Below, piece after piece: positions 38,712-49,901 of a DNA stretch of 62,962 bases (positions within the stretch are counted from its first letter, which is position 1; each line of letters begins with the position of its first letter). A program made the position numbers and the translations under genes. Source of the DNA: an uncultured Pseudomonadota bacterium (GTDB taxonomy: Bacteria; Pseudomonadota; Gammaproteobacteria; Steroidobacterales; Steroidobacteraceae); NCBI GenBank assembly GCA_903938365.1, contig CAJACZ010000159.1, positions 1 through 62,962 of the forward strand, given 5' to 3'. The notes beneath the pieces were generated by a model. The model did no database searches. It saw only the letters and a list, made by a program, of their open reading frames with translations, and had not been told where the DNA came from.

Positions 38712-39506
38712 TCATCGGTCGTGCCATTCAGGCGCGCGCTTCCCCAGGAAGGCGTCCATCCCCTCGATCGCGTCCTCGTAACCGAGATTGCAGGCCATCG
38801 CGGCACCCGCAAGTTCGTAGGCTGATTCCAGGCTCCGCCCCGACTGCGCGTAAAAAGTCTGCTTGCCCAACCCGATCACCTTGCGGCTGCGCGCGGCGAT
38901 GCGCACGGCGTAATGCTGCACCGTGGCATCGAGCTGGTCCGCCGGCACCGCGCGGTTCACCAGCCCCCGGCTGGCCGCTTCGGCTGCCGTGATAGCGTCG
39001 CCGGTCAGCAGCATCTCCATCACGTGCTTGCGCGCGACATTGCGCGCCACGCCCACCGCGGGTGTCGAGCAGAACACGCCGATGTTCACGCCGGGCAGTG
39101 CGAACGTGGCCGTCTCGGCGGCCACGGCGAGATCGCACATCGACACCAGCTGACAGCCCGCTGCAGTTGCAATGCCATGCACCCGGGCGATCACCGGCAC
39201 CGGCAACCCGGGAATCCGCTGCATCATGCTGTTGCAGCGTCCGAAGAGCTCATGCTGCCAGGCTGCGTCGCCGGCATGGGCGCGCATCTCCTTCAGGTCG
39301 TGCCCGGCGCTGAAGCCACGGCCTGCACCGGCGAGCACGATGACGCGTACCCGTGAATCAGCCGCGGCGGCGACCAGCGCCGCATCCAGCGCGTCGATCA
39401 TGGCCCGCGACAGGGGATTGAAGCGACTGCCACGGTTCAGCGTCAGCGTCAGGATGCCGCCCTCGCGGGATTCGAGGACATGGGGGCTTTCATCGGCGAG
39501 TGACAT
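38712..39506 (-). CDS. enoyl-CoA hydratase/isomerase-family protein
   Basis: VRVIVLAGAGRGFSAGHDLKEMRAH...VIARVHGIATAAGCQLVSMCDLAVAAETATFALPGVNIG crotonase motifs. Confidence 0.92.
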   Translation of the reverse strand: MSLADESPHVLESREGGILTLTLNRGSRFNPLSRAMIDALDAALVAAAADSRVRVIVLAGAGRGFSAGHDLKEMRAHAGDAAWQHELFGRCNSMMQRIPGLPVPVIARVHGIATAAGCQLVSMCDLAVAAETATFALPGVNIGVFCSTPAVGVARNVARKHVMEMLLTGDAITAAEAASRGLVNRAVPADQLDATVQHYAVRIAARSRKVIGLGKQTFYAQSGRSLESAYELAGAAMACNLGYEDAIEGMDAFLGKRAPEWHDR

Positions 39507-39584
39507 GGGCTGCTCCGGAGTTCTGCTGACGCCCGCATCCTGCCACGGGCGATCCGGAATGCCATCGGAGTACCATCGCGCGCC

Positions 39585-40544
39585 ATGAACCTGCCGCCGT
39601 CAACGCACCGGGCGCATTCCCGCCACCTCGAGGGCTTTGCCCTCTCACTCGTCCCGGTGGTCCTGTGGGGCATCCTGCCCGTCGCCATCGCGGGCGTGAT
39701 CGACCCGATGGACGGCGTCACCCTCACCTGGCTCCGGTTCCTGGTCGCCCTGGTCGCTCAGTCCGCCGTGCTGGCCCTCACCGGGACCGCAGGGTGGCCC
39801 TGGCACCACCCGCCCGCCAGCCTGCGCCTGATGCTCATCGTGGCGGTGGGCATCGTGGCGAACTTCTCGCTGTTCTCGGTGTCCCTGCAGTACCTCCCCG
39901 CCTCGACCGGCGCGACGCTGTCGCAGCTGCAGCCGATCATGATGCTGGTGCTGGCGGCGATGCTGACGGGACAGCCTCTCAGACGCGGGCAGGCGCTGGG
40001 CGCGGTGGCCATCGTCGCGGGCACCACGCTGTTCATGCACGACCGCCTGCTCGACATCGTCCAGTGGCATGCAGGCACGGGGGTGGGCGTCGCGCTCTGC
40101 CTCGCGGGCGGCCTGGTGTGGGCGATCGGTGGCGTCGCGCAGATGCGCATCCCGCGCAGCATCGGCATCGGGCACATCATGTGGACGGTCTACGCGCTGG
40201 GCTCCGTGGTTCTGGCGCCCTTCGCGAGTCCCGCCCAGGTGCTGCGACTCGACTCCCTGCAGTGGGCGCTGCTGGCGTTCCTCTGCCTGAACACCATCCT
40301 CGCCTATTCCGCCTTCGCCCTCGCCCTGCGCCGCTGGGACCTGCCGCGGGTCAGCGCCGTGCTCGCGACAGGGGTCGTGTTCACCTATGGGACAGAGTGG
40401 CTCCTGCATGCCGTCCGTCCGGGGCTCGTCACCCCCGAGGCCTGGACCTGGTTCAAAATCGCCGGCTCGCTGCTGGTCATCGGGGGTTCGCTGTCGACGG
40501 CGCTCGCCCAGCCTGCGGTCGGTACTCAGGGCACGGAGAGCTGA
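39585..40544 (+). CDS. EamA/DMT-family transporter
   Basis: About ten hydrophobic segments; FALSLVPVVLWGILPVAIAGVIDPMDGVTLTWLRFLVAL...PASTGATLSQLQPIMMLVLAAM. Confidence 0.9.
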   Translation: MNLPPSTHRAHSRHLEGFALSLVPVVLWGILPVAIAGVIDPMDGVTLTWLRFLVALVAQSAVLALTGTAGWPWHHPPASLRLMLIVAVGIVANFSLFSVSLQYLPASTGATLSQLQPIMMLVLAAMLTGQPLRRGQALGAVAIVAGTTLFMHDRLLDIVQWHAGTGVGVALCLAGGLVWAIGGVAQMRIPRSIGIGHIMWTVYALGSVVLAPFASPAQVLRLDSLQWALLAFLCLNTILAYSAFALALRRWDLPRVSAVLATGVVFTYGTEWLLHAVRPGLVTPEAWTWFKIAGSLLVIGGSLSTALAQPAVGTQGTES

Positions 40545-40567
40545 GCATGCGCTAGCATCGGCGGGGA

Positions 40568-41740
40568 ATGCAGCCCTCACCCCCCGGAGTCATCGGAATG
40601 CGCAGCGCCGTTCTCGTGAAGATGGCAGGTCTCGTGATTTGGGCCATGGCGGCATGCGCCACGGATGCGGCCCTCGGCGCCGCTCCGGCCGCCCCGCAAC
40701 TGGTCCGTCCGGACGGCACCTACCCGAGCGTGCCGCTCGAGAAGGACGTGGTGGTCGTCAAGGTCGTGCAGAACGCCCCCCTCAACCTGCAGAAAGCACC
40801 GTCGCTCAGGGAAGGCCTGGCCACCAACGTCGAACGCATGGCGTACTGGATCAACGAGGCCTGCACCAAGGGCAGGAAGCCGGATTTCATCCTGTTCAAC
40901 GAATTCCCGCTGACCGGCTATTCGTCCGGCACCCGCGAAGAGAAGCTCAGGTTCACGATCCGGGTTCCCGGCCCGGAGACCCAGCGGCTCGGCGAACTCG
41001 CCAAAGCCTGTGACACGTACATCATCTTTGGCAGCTACGCGACCGACGCGGACTGGCCGGGCCACATCCTGAGCCTGAACCCCGTGATCGGCCGCGACGG
41101 CACACTCAGGAAGGTCTACTGGAAGTCGCGCAACGTGATCCGTCTGACGGCGGACGAGATCCCCACGACCACCATCGAGAGCGTGCGGGACAGGTTCCGC
41201 GCCCGCTACGGCATCGAGGAGGAATTCCCGGTCCTGCAGACCGAGTTCGGCAACATCGCCGTAAGCACCGTGCAGATCGACCCGTTCGTGTTCGCGGCCT
41301 ACGCCATGCGCGGAGTGGAAATCATGATGCGCACCTCGACCCTGTTCTCGAAGCTCGACGTGCAGGCTGTCGCCTACTACAACAACCTCTATTCGGCGAT
41401 GTCGAACATCACCTTCCCGGCGGACTCGGGGGTACCCGCGAGCTTCGGCGGAGGCTCGCTGATCGTCGATCCGCGGGGCAAGGTGCTGGCGGAGGATCCG
41501 AGCAACAATGAAAGCATCATCGAGGCGGAAATCCCGATTGCGGCGTTCCGCAAGGGACGCACGATCCCGCGCTACCCGCTGGAAGTGGTCAAGCCGGTGT
41601 TCGACCAGTACCGGCAGGAGATCCCGCTGAACCACATGGACCTGCCGCCCGGGCAGCTGCCAAAGACGAACGAGGAGATGAAGGGCCTGCTGGACCGGAT
41701 CAGCCGCTGGCTGAACCGCGCGCCGACCGCCGCCCGCTAA
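40568..41740 (+). CDS. exported carbon-nitrogen hydrolase (nitrilase) superfamily protein, apparently lacking the catalytic Cys
   Basis: N-terminal signal (MRSAVLVKMAGLVIWAMAACATDAALGA from 40598); ILFNEFPLTGY (Glu), LRKVYWKSRNV (Lys), FGNIAVSTVQIDPFVFAAYAMRGVEIMMR (region that normally holds Cys). Confidence 0.8.
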   Translation: MQPSPPGVIGMRSAVLVKMAGLVIWAMAACATDAALGAAPAAPQLVRPDGTYPSVPLEKDVVVVKVVQNAPLNLQKAPSLREGLATNVERMAYWINEACTKGRKPDFILFNEFPLTGYSSGTREEKLRFTIRVPGPETQRLGELAKACDTYIIFGSYATDADWPGHILSLNPVIGRDGTLRKVYWKSRNVIRLTADEIPTTTIESVRDRFRARYGIEEEFPVLQTEFGNIAVSTVQIDPFVFAAYAMRGVEIMMRTSTLFSKLDVQAVAYYNNLYSAMSNITFPADSGVPASFGGGSLIVDPRGKVLAEDPSNNESIIEAEIPIAAFRKGRTIPRYPLEVVKPVFDQYRQEIPLNHMDLPPGQLPKTNEEMKGLLDRISRWLNRAPTAAR

Positions 41741-41773
41741 GCGGCGCGGCGGGCGCCTCGGTCCGCCTCGCCG

Positions 41774-43263
<1,490 letters not shown>

Positions 43264-43284
43264 GGACCCGTCCGCGCGAGAGTG

Positions 43285-44157
43285 TCAGCGATTCGCGCCG
43301 CCGGTCGGCGAACGCAGGTACCGGAAGAACTCGCTGTCCGGGGAGACGACCATGATGTCCCCTTCCTTGCCGAGCGAGTTCTTGTAGGCCTGGATGCTGC
43401 GGTAGAAGGAATAGAACTCAGGGTTCCGGCCATAGGCCGCCGAGTAGACCGATGCGGCCCGGGAGTCGGCCTCGCCACGGATCTTGAGCGCGTCTCGGGA
43501 GGCGTTCGCGATGATCTCGGTGCGCTTGCGGTCCGCCTCGGCGCGGATGCGCAGGGCGTCCTTCTCGCCCTCACCCCGCAACTGGCGGGCCAGGCGGTCG
43601 AAGCTCTGCTGCATGCTAGCGTAGACGCGGCTCGCCACGTCCTCCGGCAGGTCTATGCGCTGCACGCGCACGTCGACGAGTTCGAGTCCGAGGTTCTCGA
43701 CGGTCTTGCTCGCACGGCCGTACATGTCGCCCGTGAAGGCCGTGCGCTCGGCGGAGACGATCTCCTGCAGCGTCCGCTGTGCGACGGCGTTCTTGATGCC
43801 GTCCTTGACGATGTCGGAGAGACGCTGCGCCGCCGCGCCCTCGTTTTCGCCGAAGGTGCGGAAATAGCGCGCCGGATCACGGATGCGCCACTTCACGTAG
43901 TAATCCACGACCAGACCACGGTTCTCGCTGGTGAGGAAGGTCTCGCCCTGGAAGCTCTGCGACACCACCCGGCGTTCAAACTTGATGATGGTGTCGATGG
44001 GGAACTTGAAGTGCAGGCCCGGACCGTAGCCCGTGCCGCGGATCTCGCGGAACTGGGTGCGGATAGCCAGTTCGCTCTCGGCCACCGTGAACACGCAGGT
44101 GCTCAGGACGAACAGAATCGCGAGGATGGGAGCAAATATCGGGAACCCACGAGGCAT
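43285..44157 (-). CDS. hflC: FtsH modulator HflC
   Basis: SPFH protein: FTVAESELAIRTQFREIRGTGYGPGLHFKFPIDTIIKFERRV...QGETFLTSENRGLVVDYYVKWRI. Confidence 0.96.
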   Translation of the reverse strand: MPRGFPIFAPILAILFVLSTCVFTVAESELAIRTQFREIRGTGYGPGLHFKFPIDTIIKFERRVVSQSFQGETFLTSENRGLVVDYYVKWRIRDPARYFRTFGENEGAAAQRLSDIVKDGIKNAVAQRTLQEIVSAERTAFTGDMYGRASKTVENLGLELVDVRVQRIDLPEDVASRVYASMQQSFDRLARQLRGEGEKDALRIRAEADRKRTEIIANASRDALKIRGEADSRAASVYSAAYGRNPEFYSFYRSIQAYKNSLGKEGDIMVVSPDSEFFRYLRSPTGGANR

Positions 44158-45308
44158 CAGCGTTCTCCCCTCTGGCGCGGGTCAGCGACGACCGGCACGT
44201 CCGGATCCGCCCCCGCAACCCCGGCGCGCGGCGCGGTCACCGTGGTCTCGTTCTCGCGGGTTCCGCGATCCAGCATCTTGTCGAGGGGCAGGTAGATCAT
44301 GTTGCCATTACCCGACTTGGAATCGATCACGACCTTTTTCGAACGGGACATCACGTTCTCGACCGCATCGATGTACAGGCGCTCGCGCGTCACCCGCGGC
44401 GACGCTTCGAATGCGGAGAGCAGCTGCGAGAAGCGGAACGCCTCACCTTCGGCGAGCGCGACCACCTGGGCGCTGTAGCCCTCGGCTTCCTGGATCTGGC
44501 GCGAAGCAGAGCCTTCGGCCACCGGCAGGATGCCGCTGGCATAAGCCTCGGCCTCCTTCATCAGCCGTTCCTTGTCGGCGAGCGCCTTGTTCGCGTCGCG
44601 CTGGGAGGGCACCACGGCCTCGGGGACCTGGATATCCGTGAGGTTGACGCTGGTCACTGCGATGCCCGCGCCGTACTGGTCGAGCGTGCGCTGGATCAGT
44701 TCGCGCGTGAGCGTGGTGACCTGCTCGCGATTGGACACGAAGATGGTTTCGAGATTGCTGCGACCCACGACCTCGCGGATGGCGCTCTCGCTGACTTCGC
44801 GCAGCGTCTGTTCCGGCTGGCGCACCTGGAAGAGGTACTTCACCGGGTCGCGCAGCTGGTACTGCACCGCCAGCGCCATGTCGATCAGGTTGATGTCCTG
44901 GGTCAGGACCCGCGCCTTGTATTCGACGCTGCTGACCTGCTGGGTATTGACCAGCGTCACCCGTTCGACGGGCCAGAAGTGGAAGCCGAGTCCGGGGTCC
45001 CGCAGGGTGACGAACTTGCCGAAACGCTGCACGACGCCGCGTTCGGCGGCGCCGACCTGGAAAAAGCTCATGTAGAGCCAGAAGGCGACCGCGATGCCGA
45101 CCACCAGCAGCGCGGTCGAACGGCCGTCGCCGCCCGCGGCCGCGTCGCCCGGGGGTTCGCCGGGGCCGCCGCCGGGGCCGGCTCCCTTCAGAAGGGCCTC
45201 GAGCTTGCGCTGGAAGCTGCGGAATGCGTCATCGGGGCCGCCGCCGCCCTTGCCGGGCTTGCGCCCCCAGGGATTGTTGCTGCTGCCGCCAGGTTGGTTC
45301 CATGCCAT
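44157..45308 (-). CDS. hflK: FtsH modulator HflK
   Basis: MAWNQPGGSSNNPWG...GGPDD; VGAAERGVVQRFGKFVTLRDPGLGFHFWPVERVTLVNTQQV. Confidence 0.96.
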   Translation of the reverse strand: MAWNQPGGSSNNPWGRKPGKGGGGPDDAFRSFQRKLEALLKGAGPGGGPGEPPGDAAAGGDGRSTALLVVGIAVAFWLYMSFFQVGAAERGVVQRFGKFVTLRDPGLGFHFWPVERVTLVNTQQVSSVEYKARVLTQDINLIDMALAVQYQLRDPVKYLFQVRQPEQTLREVSESAIREVVGRSNLETIFVSNREQVTTLTRELIQRTLDQYGAGIAVTSVNLTDIQVPEAVVPSQRDANKALADKERLMKEAEAYASGILPVAEGSASRQIQEAEGYSAQVVALAEGEAFRFSQLLSAFEASPRVTRERLYIDAVENVMSRSKKVVIDSKSGNGNMIYLPLDKMLDRGTRENETTVTAPRAGVAGADPDVPVVADPRQRGER

Positions 45309-45334
45309 AGTTTTTCTTGCGCCGAAGTGGTGGA

Positions 45335-46681
45335 TCAGGGGGCGCGGGGATCGTCGGGAGATTGTAGGTACCCGTCAGCGGACACACAAGTTTGGGCCGC
45401 AGCCTGCAGTTCGATGACTTCGACACCGGCCATGCGCGCGAGTTCAGCCTGCTGGGCCTCGGGGATTTCCGCGATGAGTTCGAGCGTGCCGTCGGCACCC
45501 ACCGTCTCCTCGCGCACCGCCCCCGCCGCGAACAGGCGCGCCCGCAGCGCGCCCGCCCGTCGCGGATCGACCCGGACCCGCACCCGGCGCGCAAACACGG
45601 AGAGGCGCTCCGCGACCGCCTGCATCAGCGCGTCGAGTCCAAGTTTGTGCGCGGCCGACACCCAGGCGCTCCGGGCCATGCCATCGGCGTCGCGCTCGAT
45701 GCGCGGTGACAGTTCCAGCCGGTCGATCTTGTTGAAGACGCGGATCTGGGGGATATCGCCGGCACCCACTTCCCGCAGCACGGCATCGACCTGGTCGATG
45801 CGCTCGTCGCGGCGCGGATCGCTGGCGTCGATCACGTGCAGCAGCAGGGTCGCCTCGCGGGCCTCGGTCAGGGTCGACTGGAACGCCGCCACCAGCTCAT
45901 GCGGCAGTTCACGGATGAAACCGACAGTGTCCGCGACGACGATCGGACTGCCGCCCGGCAGCAGGACGCGCCGGACGAGCGGGTCGAGGGTGGCGAAAAG
46001 CTGGTCGGCGACATAGGCATCGGCGCCGGTGAGGGAACGGAACAGGGTCGACTTGCCGGCGTTGGTGTAGCCGACCAGCGCCACGGAAGGAATCGGGATC
46101 TCGACGCGCCGCTGCCGCCCGGTCTCGCGCTGCTGCTGGAGCTTCTCGAGGCGCCTGGAGAGCACCTTGACGCGCTCCCCGAGCAGGCGTCGGTCGGTCT
46201 CGAGCTGGGTTTCGCCCGGACCGCGCAGTCCGATGCCGCCCTTCTGGCGTTCGAGGTGGGTCCAGCCGCGCACCAGCCGCGTCGCGAGGTGCTTCAGCTG
46301 CGCGAGCTCCACCTGGAGCTTGCCCTCGTGGCTGCGGGCGCGCTGCGCGAAAATGTCGAGGATCAGCGCATTGCGGTCGAGTACGCGCCGGCAGACGAGT
46401 TTCTCGAGGTTGCGTTCCTGGCTGGGGGACAGCGCGTGATCGACGAGCACGACCTCGGCATCGCATTCCTCGACTGCGGCACGGATCTCGTCCGCCTTGC
46501 CGCTGCCGACGAAGAACTTGGGTTCCGGGCGTTCGCGACGGCCCGTGAGGGTCCGCACGGGCAATGCGCCCGCAGACTCGGCGAGTTGTGAGAATTCGTC
46601 GAGATCTTCCTGTTCGACGGGGCCACCGAGGCCGATCCGAACCAGAAGCGCCCGCTCGCCGCCGCTGGGGCGATCAAACAT
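45335..46681 (-). CDS. hflX: ribosome rescue GTPase HflX
   Basis: FVGSGKADEIRAAVEECDAEVVLVDHALSPSQERNLEK...GPGETQLETDRRLLGERVKVLSRRLEK...VALVGYTNAGKSTLFRSLTG. Confidence 0.97.
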   Translation of the reverse strand: MFDRPSGGERALLVRIGLGGPVEQEDLDEFSQLAESAGALPVRTLTGRRERPEPKFFVGSGKADEIRAAVEECDAEVVLVDHALSPSQERNLEKLVCRRVLDRNALILDIFAQRARSHEGKLQVELAQLKHLATRLVRGWTHLERQKGGIGLRGPGETQLETDRRLLGERVKVLSRRLEKLQQQRETGRQRRVEIPIPSVALVGYTNAGKSTLFRSLTGADAYVADQLFATLDPLVRRVLLPGGSPIVVADTVGFIRELPHELVAAFQSTLTEAREATLLLHVIDASDPRRDERIDQVDAVLREVGAGDIPQIRVFNKIDRLELSPRIERDADGMARSAWVSAAHKLGLDALMQAVAERLSVFARRVRVRVDPRRAGALRARLFAAGAVREETVGADGTLELIAEIPEAQQAELARMAGVEVIELQAAAQTCVSADGYLQSPDDPRAP

Positions 46682-46717
46682 GCAGCGTTACCGGCTCACG
46701 CCGACGCGCGCAGAGAA

Positions 46718-46972
46718 TCAATCCCCGGCGACCTCGGAACCTTCGGGCTCGTCACCCGTGGGCACGCGGACGTTGCGCGCGGGCACCACGGTCGAGATCG
46801 CGTGCTTGTAGACCATCTGGCTGACGCTGTTCTTCAGCAGGATCACGAACTGGTCGAAGGAGTCGATCTGCCCCTGGAGCTTGATGCCGTTGACGAGGTA
46901 GATCGAGACCGGGATCCGCTCCTTGCGAAGCTGGTTCAGGAACGGGTCCTGCAGGGACTGGCCTTTGGCCAT
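46718..46972 (-). CDS. hfq: RNA chaperone Hfq
   Basis: [68 protein letters not shown]. Confidence 0.98.
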   Translation of the reverse strand: MAKGQSLQDPFLNQLRKERIPVSIYLVNGIKLQGQIDSFDQFVILLKNSVSQMVYKHAISTVVPARNVRVPTGDEPEGSEVAGD

Positions 46973-47104
46973 GACGTTCTCCTTGTTGTAGGGGCGCCTT
47001 GGTGATGGCGCTCAGGCGGGCCGCCCCGACGGCTTGCCTTCCGTGGCAATGATCATAGGCGGACTTTTTCATCTTAACACGCTGTACATCGCGCAATCAC
47101 GCCA

Positions 47105-48040
47105 TCAGAGCAGTTCTCGAAGCGATTGCGTCCAGCGCTCTTCCGCCCCGGTTTCGAACGGGTCGATGCGGCGCCAGCCCGGGTCGGCCTGGATCCACGT
47201 CAGCTGCCGCTTGGCGAGCTGGCGGGTAGCGGCGATGCCGCGCTGCACCGCCTCGTCCAGCGTGCCCTGCCCGCCGAGGTGCTCCCAGAGCTGTCGGTAG
47301 CCAACCGCGCGCAGCGAACTTGCCTGCGAGGCGGCACCGAGCCGGTCGCGCAGCCCCTGCACCTCTTCGACGAAGCCTTCGGCCATCATCCGGTCAAACC
47401 TCGCCGCGATCCGCGCATGCAGGAGGCGCCGTTCGGCAGGCACCAGCGCCCAGCGGGCCAGGCGCAGCTGGTGCGACGGCGCGGTAGCGCGGTGCCAGTC
47501 GGACATGGGCTTTCCGCTCAAGGCGTAAACTTCGAGCGCGCGCTGGATGCGCTGGGAATCGTGCACATGCATGCGTGCCGCGGCCAGAGGGTCGACCCCC
47601 GCCAACCGGGCATGCAGGGCCGGCCAGCCGAGCCGGGCGGCCTCCAGGTCGATGGAGCGCCGGATGTCGAGGTCGGCGGGCGGCAGGACTGCGAGGCCGC
47701 GGATGAACGCCCCGAAATACATCATCGTGCCGCCCACGAGCAGTGGGATCCGCCCGCGGGCCCGGATGTCGCGGATCGCCGCCAGCGCGTCGGCCACGAA
47801 CTCGCCGGCGTTGTAAGGCTCCTCGGGCTCACGGATGTCGAGCAGATGGTGCGGTACCTGTGCCCGGACCTCGGGCGCAGGCTTAGCCGCGCCCACGTCG
47901 AAGCCGCGATACACCTGGGCGGAATCGACGCTGATGATCTCCACCGGCCACTTGGCCGCCAGACGCAGCGCCCAGTCGCTCTTGCCGCTGGCCGTCGGCC
48001 CGCACAGCAGAATGGCTTCAGGCCGCGGGTCAGCGTCCAC
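47105..48040 (-). CDS. miaA: tRNA dimethylallyltransferase MiaA
   Basis: AILLCGPTASGKSDWALRLAAKWPVEIISVDSAQVYRGFDVGAAKP...LLVGGTMMYFGAFIRGLA...RQLAKRQLTWIQ. GTG start at 48040 inferred; the tracked ORF extends into mutL. Confidence 0.93.
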   Translation of the reverse strand: MDADPRPEAILLCGPTASGKSDWALRLAAKWPVEIISVDSAQVYRGFDVGAAKPAPEVRAQVPHHLLDIREPEEPYNAGEFVADALAAIRDIRARGRIPLLVGGTMMYFGAFIRGLAVLPPADLDIRRSIDLEAARLGWPALHARLAGVDPLAAARMHVHDSQRIQRALEVYALSGKPMSDWHRATAPSHQLRLARWALVPAERRLLHARIAARFDRMMAEGFVEEVQGLRDRLGAASQASSLRAVGYRQLWEHLGGQGTLDEAVQRGIAATRQLAKRQLTWIQADPGWRRIDPFETGAEERWTQSLRELL

Positions 48041-49829
48041 GGAGGAAAAGCAGGTCGAGTTGACCGAGCGTGAGCAGTGTCCACGTCGGTCGCCCGTGAT
48101 TGCACTGCCCTGCCCGCTCGGTCTCCTCCATCTGGCGCAGCAGGGCATTCATTTCCGGGATCGACAGCCGTCGGTTGGCATGGATCGCCGACCGGCAGGC
48201 CAGGCTGCCGAGCAGACCGTGGGCAGCGGATTCGAGGTGGTGGGTGCCCTGGTCCTGAAGGACGTCGCGGACGACTTCCCGCACCAGCGCCGCGACGTCG
48301 CCTCCAGCCAGCAGCGCCGGTACCGCACGGACCGCGAGCCGACCGGGCGCCAGCAGGTCGATCTCGAATCCTGCGCGCGCAAACTCGTCGCCCACCCCAG
48401 CGAGGGCATCGGTCTCGTGCGCGGCGAGTTCGACGACCACTGGGTGCAGCAGCGTCTGCGAGGCCGGCGCCTCGCCGAACTCACGTTTGAGCCGCTCGTA
48501 GAGCACGCGTTCGTGGGCCGCATGCGCATCGACCAGGATCAGGCCGCGCTCGCTCTGCGCAAGGATATAGACCCCGTGCAACTGCGCGAGTGCGGTGCCG
48601 AGACTGCCCGCAGCCTCGAGCGGCGCCACCATGGCCGGCGCCGGCCCGGGCTCGGCAACGCCGCCGGACAGCGCCCCTGGCTCACGGCCCCAGGACAGCG
48701 TGAATCCCGGCCCAGGCGTCGGGCCCGCCGCATGCGACGGCTCACCCTGCGGGTAGCCGGGGCCTGCGGGAAAAGCGGACTGCGGCGCATCGCCGGGCGC
48801 CGCATCGAGCCCGGTGGGAGGGGCCGCCTCGCCCGCGCTCACGGCGAGCGCACCCGCCACGGCCCGGAAGACGAAATCATGGATCTGTCGGCTGTCGCGG
48901 AACCGCAGTTCGAGCTTCTGCGGGTGTGCGTTCACGTCCACCAGTTCAGGGTCGAGCTCGAGGTAAAGCAGGTACGCCGGCTGCCGCCCGTGGTAGAGGA
49001 CGTCCCGGTAACCGAGCCGCGCCGCGTTGGCGAGCAGTCGATCCCGTACCGCGCGGCCGTTGACGTAGAAGAACTGCTGGTCGCTGGAGGATCGGGCTGC
49101 CTGCGGTTGTCCGACCCAGCCCCACAGTCGGACGGGCCCCGAGGCCCGGTCGATGGGCAGGCAGGCGTCGGTAAAGCCGTCGCCCATGATGCTCGCGATG
49201 CGTGCGCGCTGCGCCTGCACGGAGGTCGCGAGGGGGGCGTCGATCAGCACCCGCCCGCCATGACGCAGCCGGAACGCCACCTCGAAACGCGCGAGCACGA
49301 AACGCTCGACCAGACGCAGGATGTGGTTCAGCTCGGTGCTTTCGGCGCGCAGGAACTTGCGGCGCGCAGGCACGTTGTAGAACAGGTCCCGGACCTCCAC
49401 CAGCGTGCCACGGGGCTGCGCAGAAGGCGCTGGTGCGGCCACCGCGCCGCCCTCGACGCTCACCTCGAACGCCGCCACGGCGCCGGCGCTGCGCGAAGCG
49501 ATGCGCAGGCGGGCGACGGAGCCAATGGACGGCAGCGCCTCGCCCCGGAAGCCCAGGGTCTCGACGGCGGCCAGATCATCGAGGGAGGCGATCTTGCTGG
49601 TCGCATGTCGCTGGATCGCGAGGGCGAGTTCGGCCGGCTCGATACCGCGACCGTCATCGAGCACCCGGACCAGCGCCATGCCACCGGACTCGACATCGAT
49701 GTCGATGCGCGTGGCGCCCGCATCGAGACTGTTCTCGACGAGTTCCTTGACGATGGACGCAGGCCGCTCGACCACCTCGCCGGCGGCGATCTGGTCAACG
49801 AGGGCGCTCGGCAGGAGCTGTATGGGCAT
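48030..49829 (-). CDS. mutL: DNA mismatch repair protein MutL
   Basis: MPIQLLPSALVDQIAAGEVVERPASIVKELVENSLDAGATRIDIDVESGG...IASLDDLAAVETLGFRGEALPSIGSVA. Confidence 0.97.
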   Translation of the reverse strand: MPIQLLPSALVDQIAAGEVVERPASIVKELVENSLDAGATRIDIDVESGGMALVRVLDDGRGIEPAELALAIQRHATSKIASLDDLAAVETLGFRGEALPSIGSVARLRIASRSAGAVAAFEVSVEGGAVAAPAPSAQPRGTLVEVRDLFYNVPARRKFLRAESTELNHILRLVERFVLARFEVAFRLRHGGRVLIDAPLATSVQAQRARIASIMGDGFTDACLPIDRASGPVRLWGWVGQPQAARSSSDQQFFYVNGRAVRDRLLANAARLGYRDVLYHGRQPAYLLYLELDPELVDVNAHPQKLELRFRDSRQIHDFVFRAVAGALAVSAGEAAPPTGLDAAPGDAPQSAFPAGPGYPQGEPSHAAGPTPGPGFTLSWGREPGALSGGVAEPGPAPAMVAPLEAAGSLGTALAQLHGVYILAQSERGLILVDAHAAHERVLYERLKREFGEAPASQTLLHPVVVELAAHETDALAGVGDEFARAGFEIDLLAPGRLAVRAVPALLAGGDVAALVREVVRDVLQDQGTHHLESAAHGLLGSLACRSAIHANRRLSIPEMNALLRQMEETERAGQCNHGRPTWTLLTLGQLDLLFLRGR

Positions 49830-49901
49830 GGCGGAGCGGCAGGCGCGGAGGGTCGGGCGGAGACTCCGCAGCGGCAGCGGGATTCTACTGGAACGCCGGG
49901 C

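Noticed and set aside
41741-41773. Possible terminator between the nitrilase-like gene and purA (AGCGGCG...CGCCGCT)
   Set aside because: The arms are separated by a GC-rich 20-nt loop with no T-tract. GC content makes such repeats common; not strong enough to annotate.
46973-47104. Candidate sigma-70 promoter upstream of hfq (TATGAT-like -10)
   Set aside because: No convincing -35 at proper spacing; hfq is probably also read from upstream genes. Left unannotated.
47105-48148. 347-aa MiaA with an N-terminal extension
   Set aside because: The extension overlaps mutL out of frame and has no similarity to MiaA; a GTG at 48040 fits the family start.
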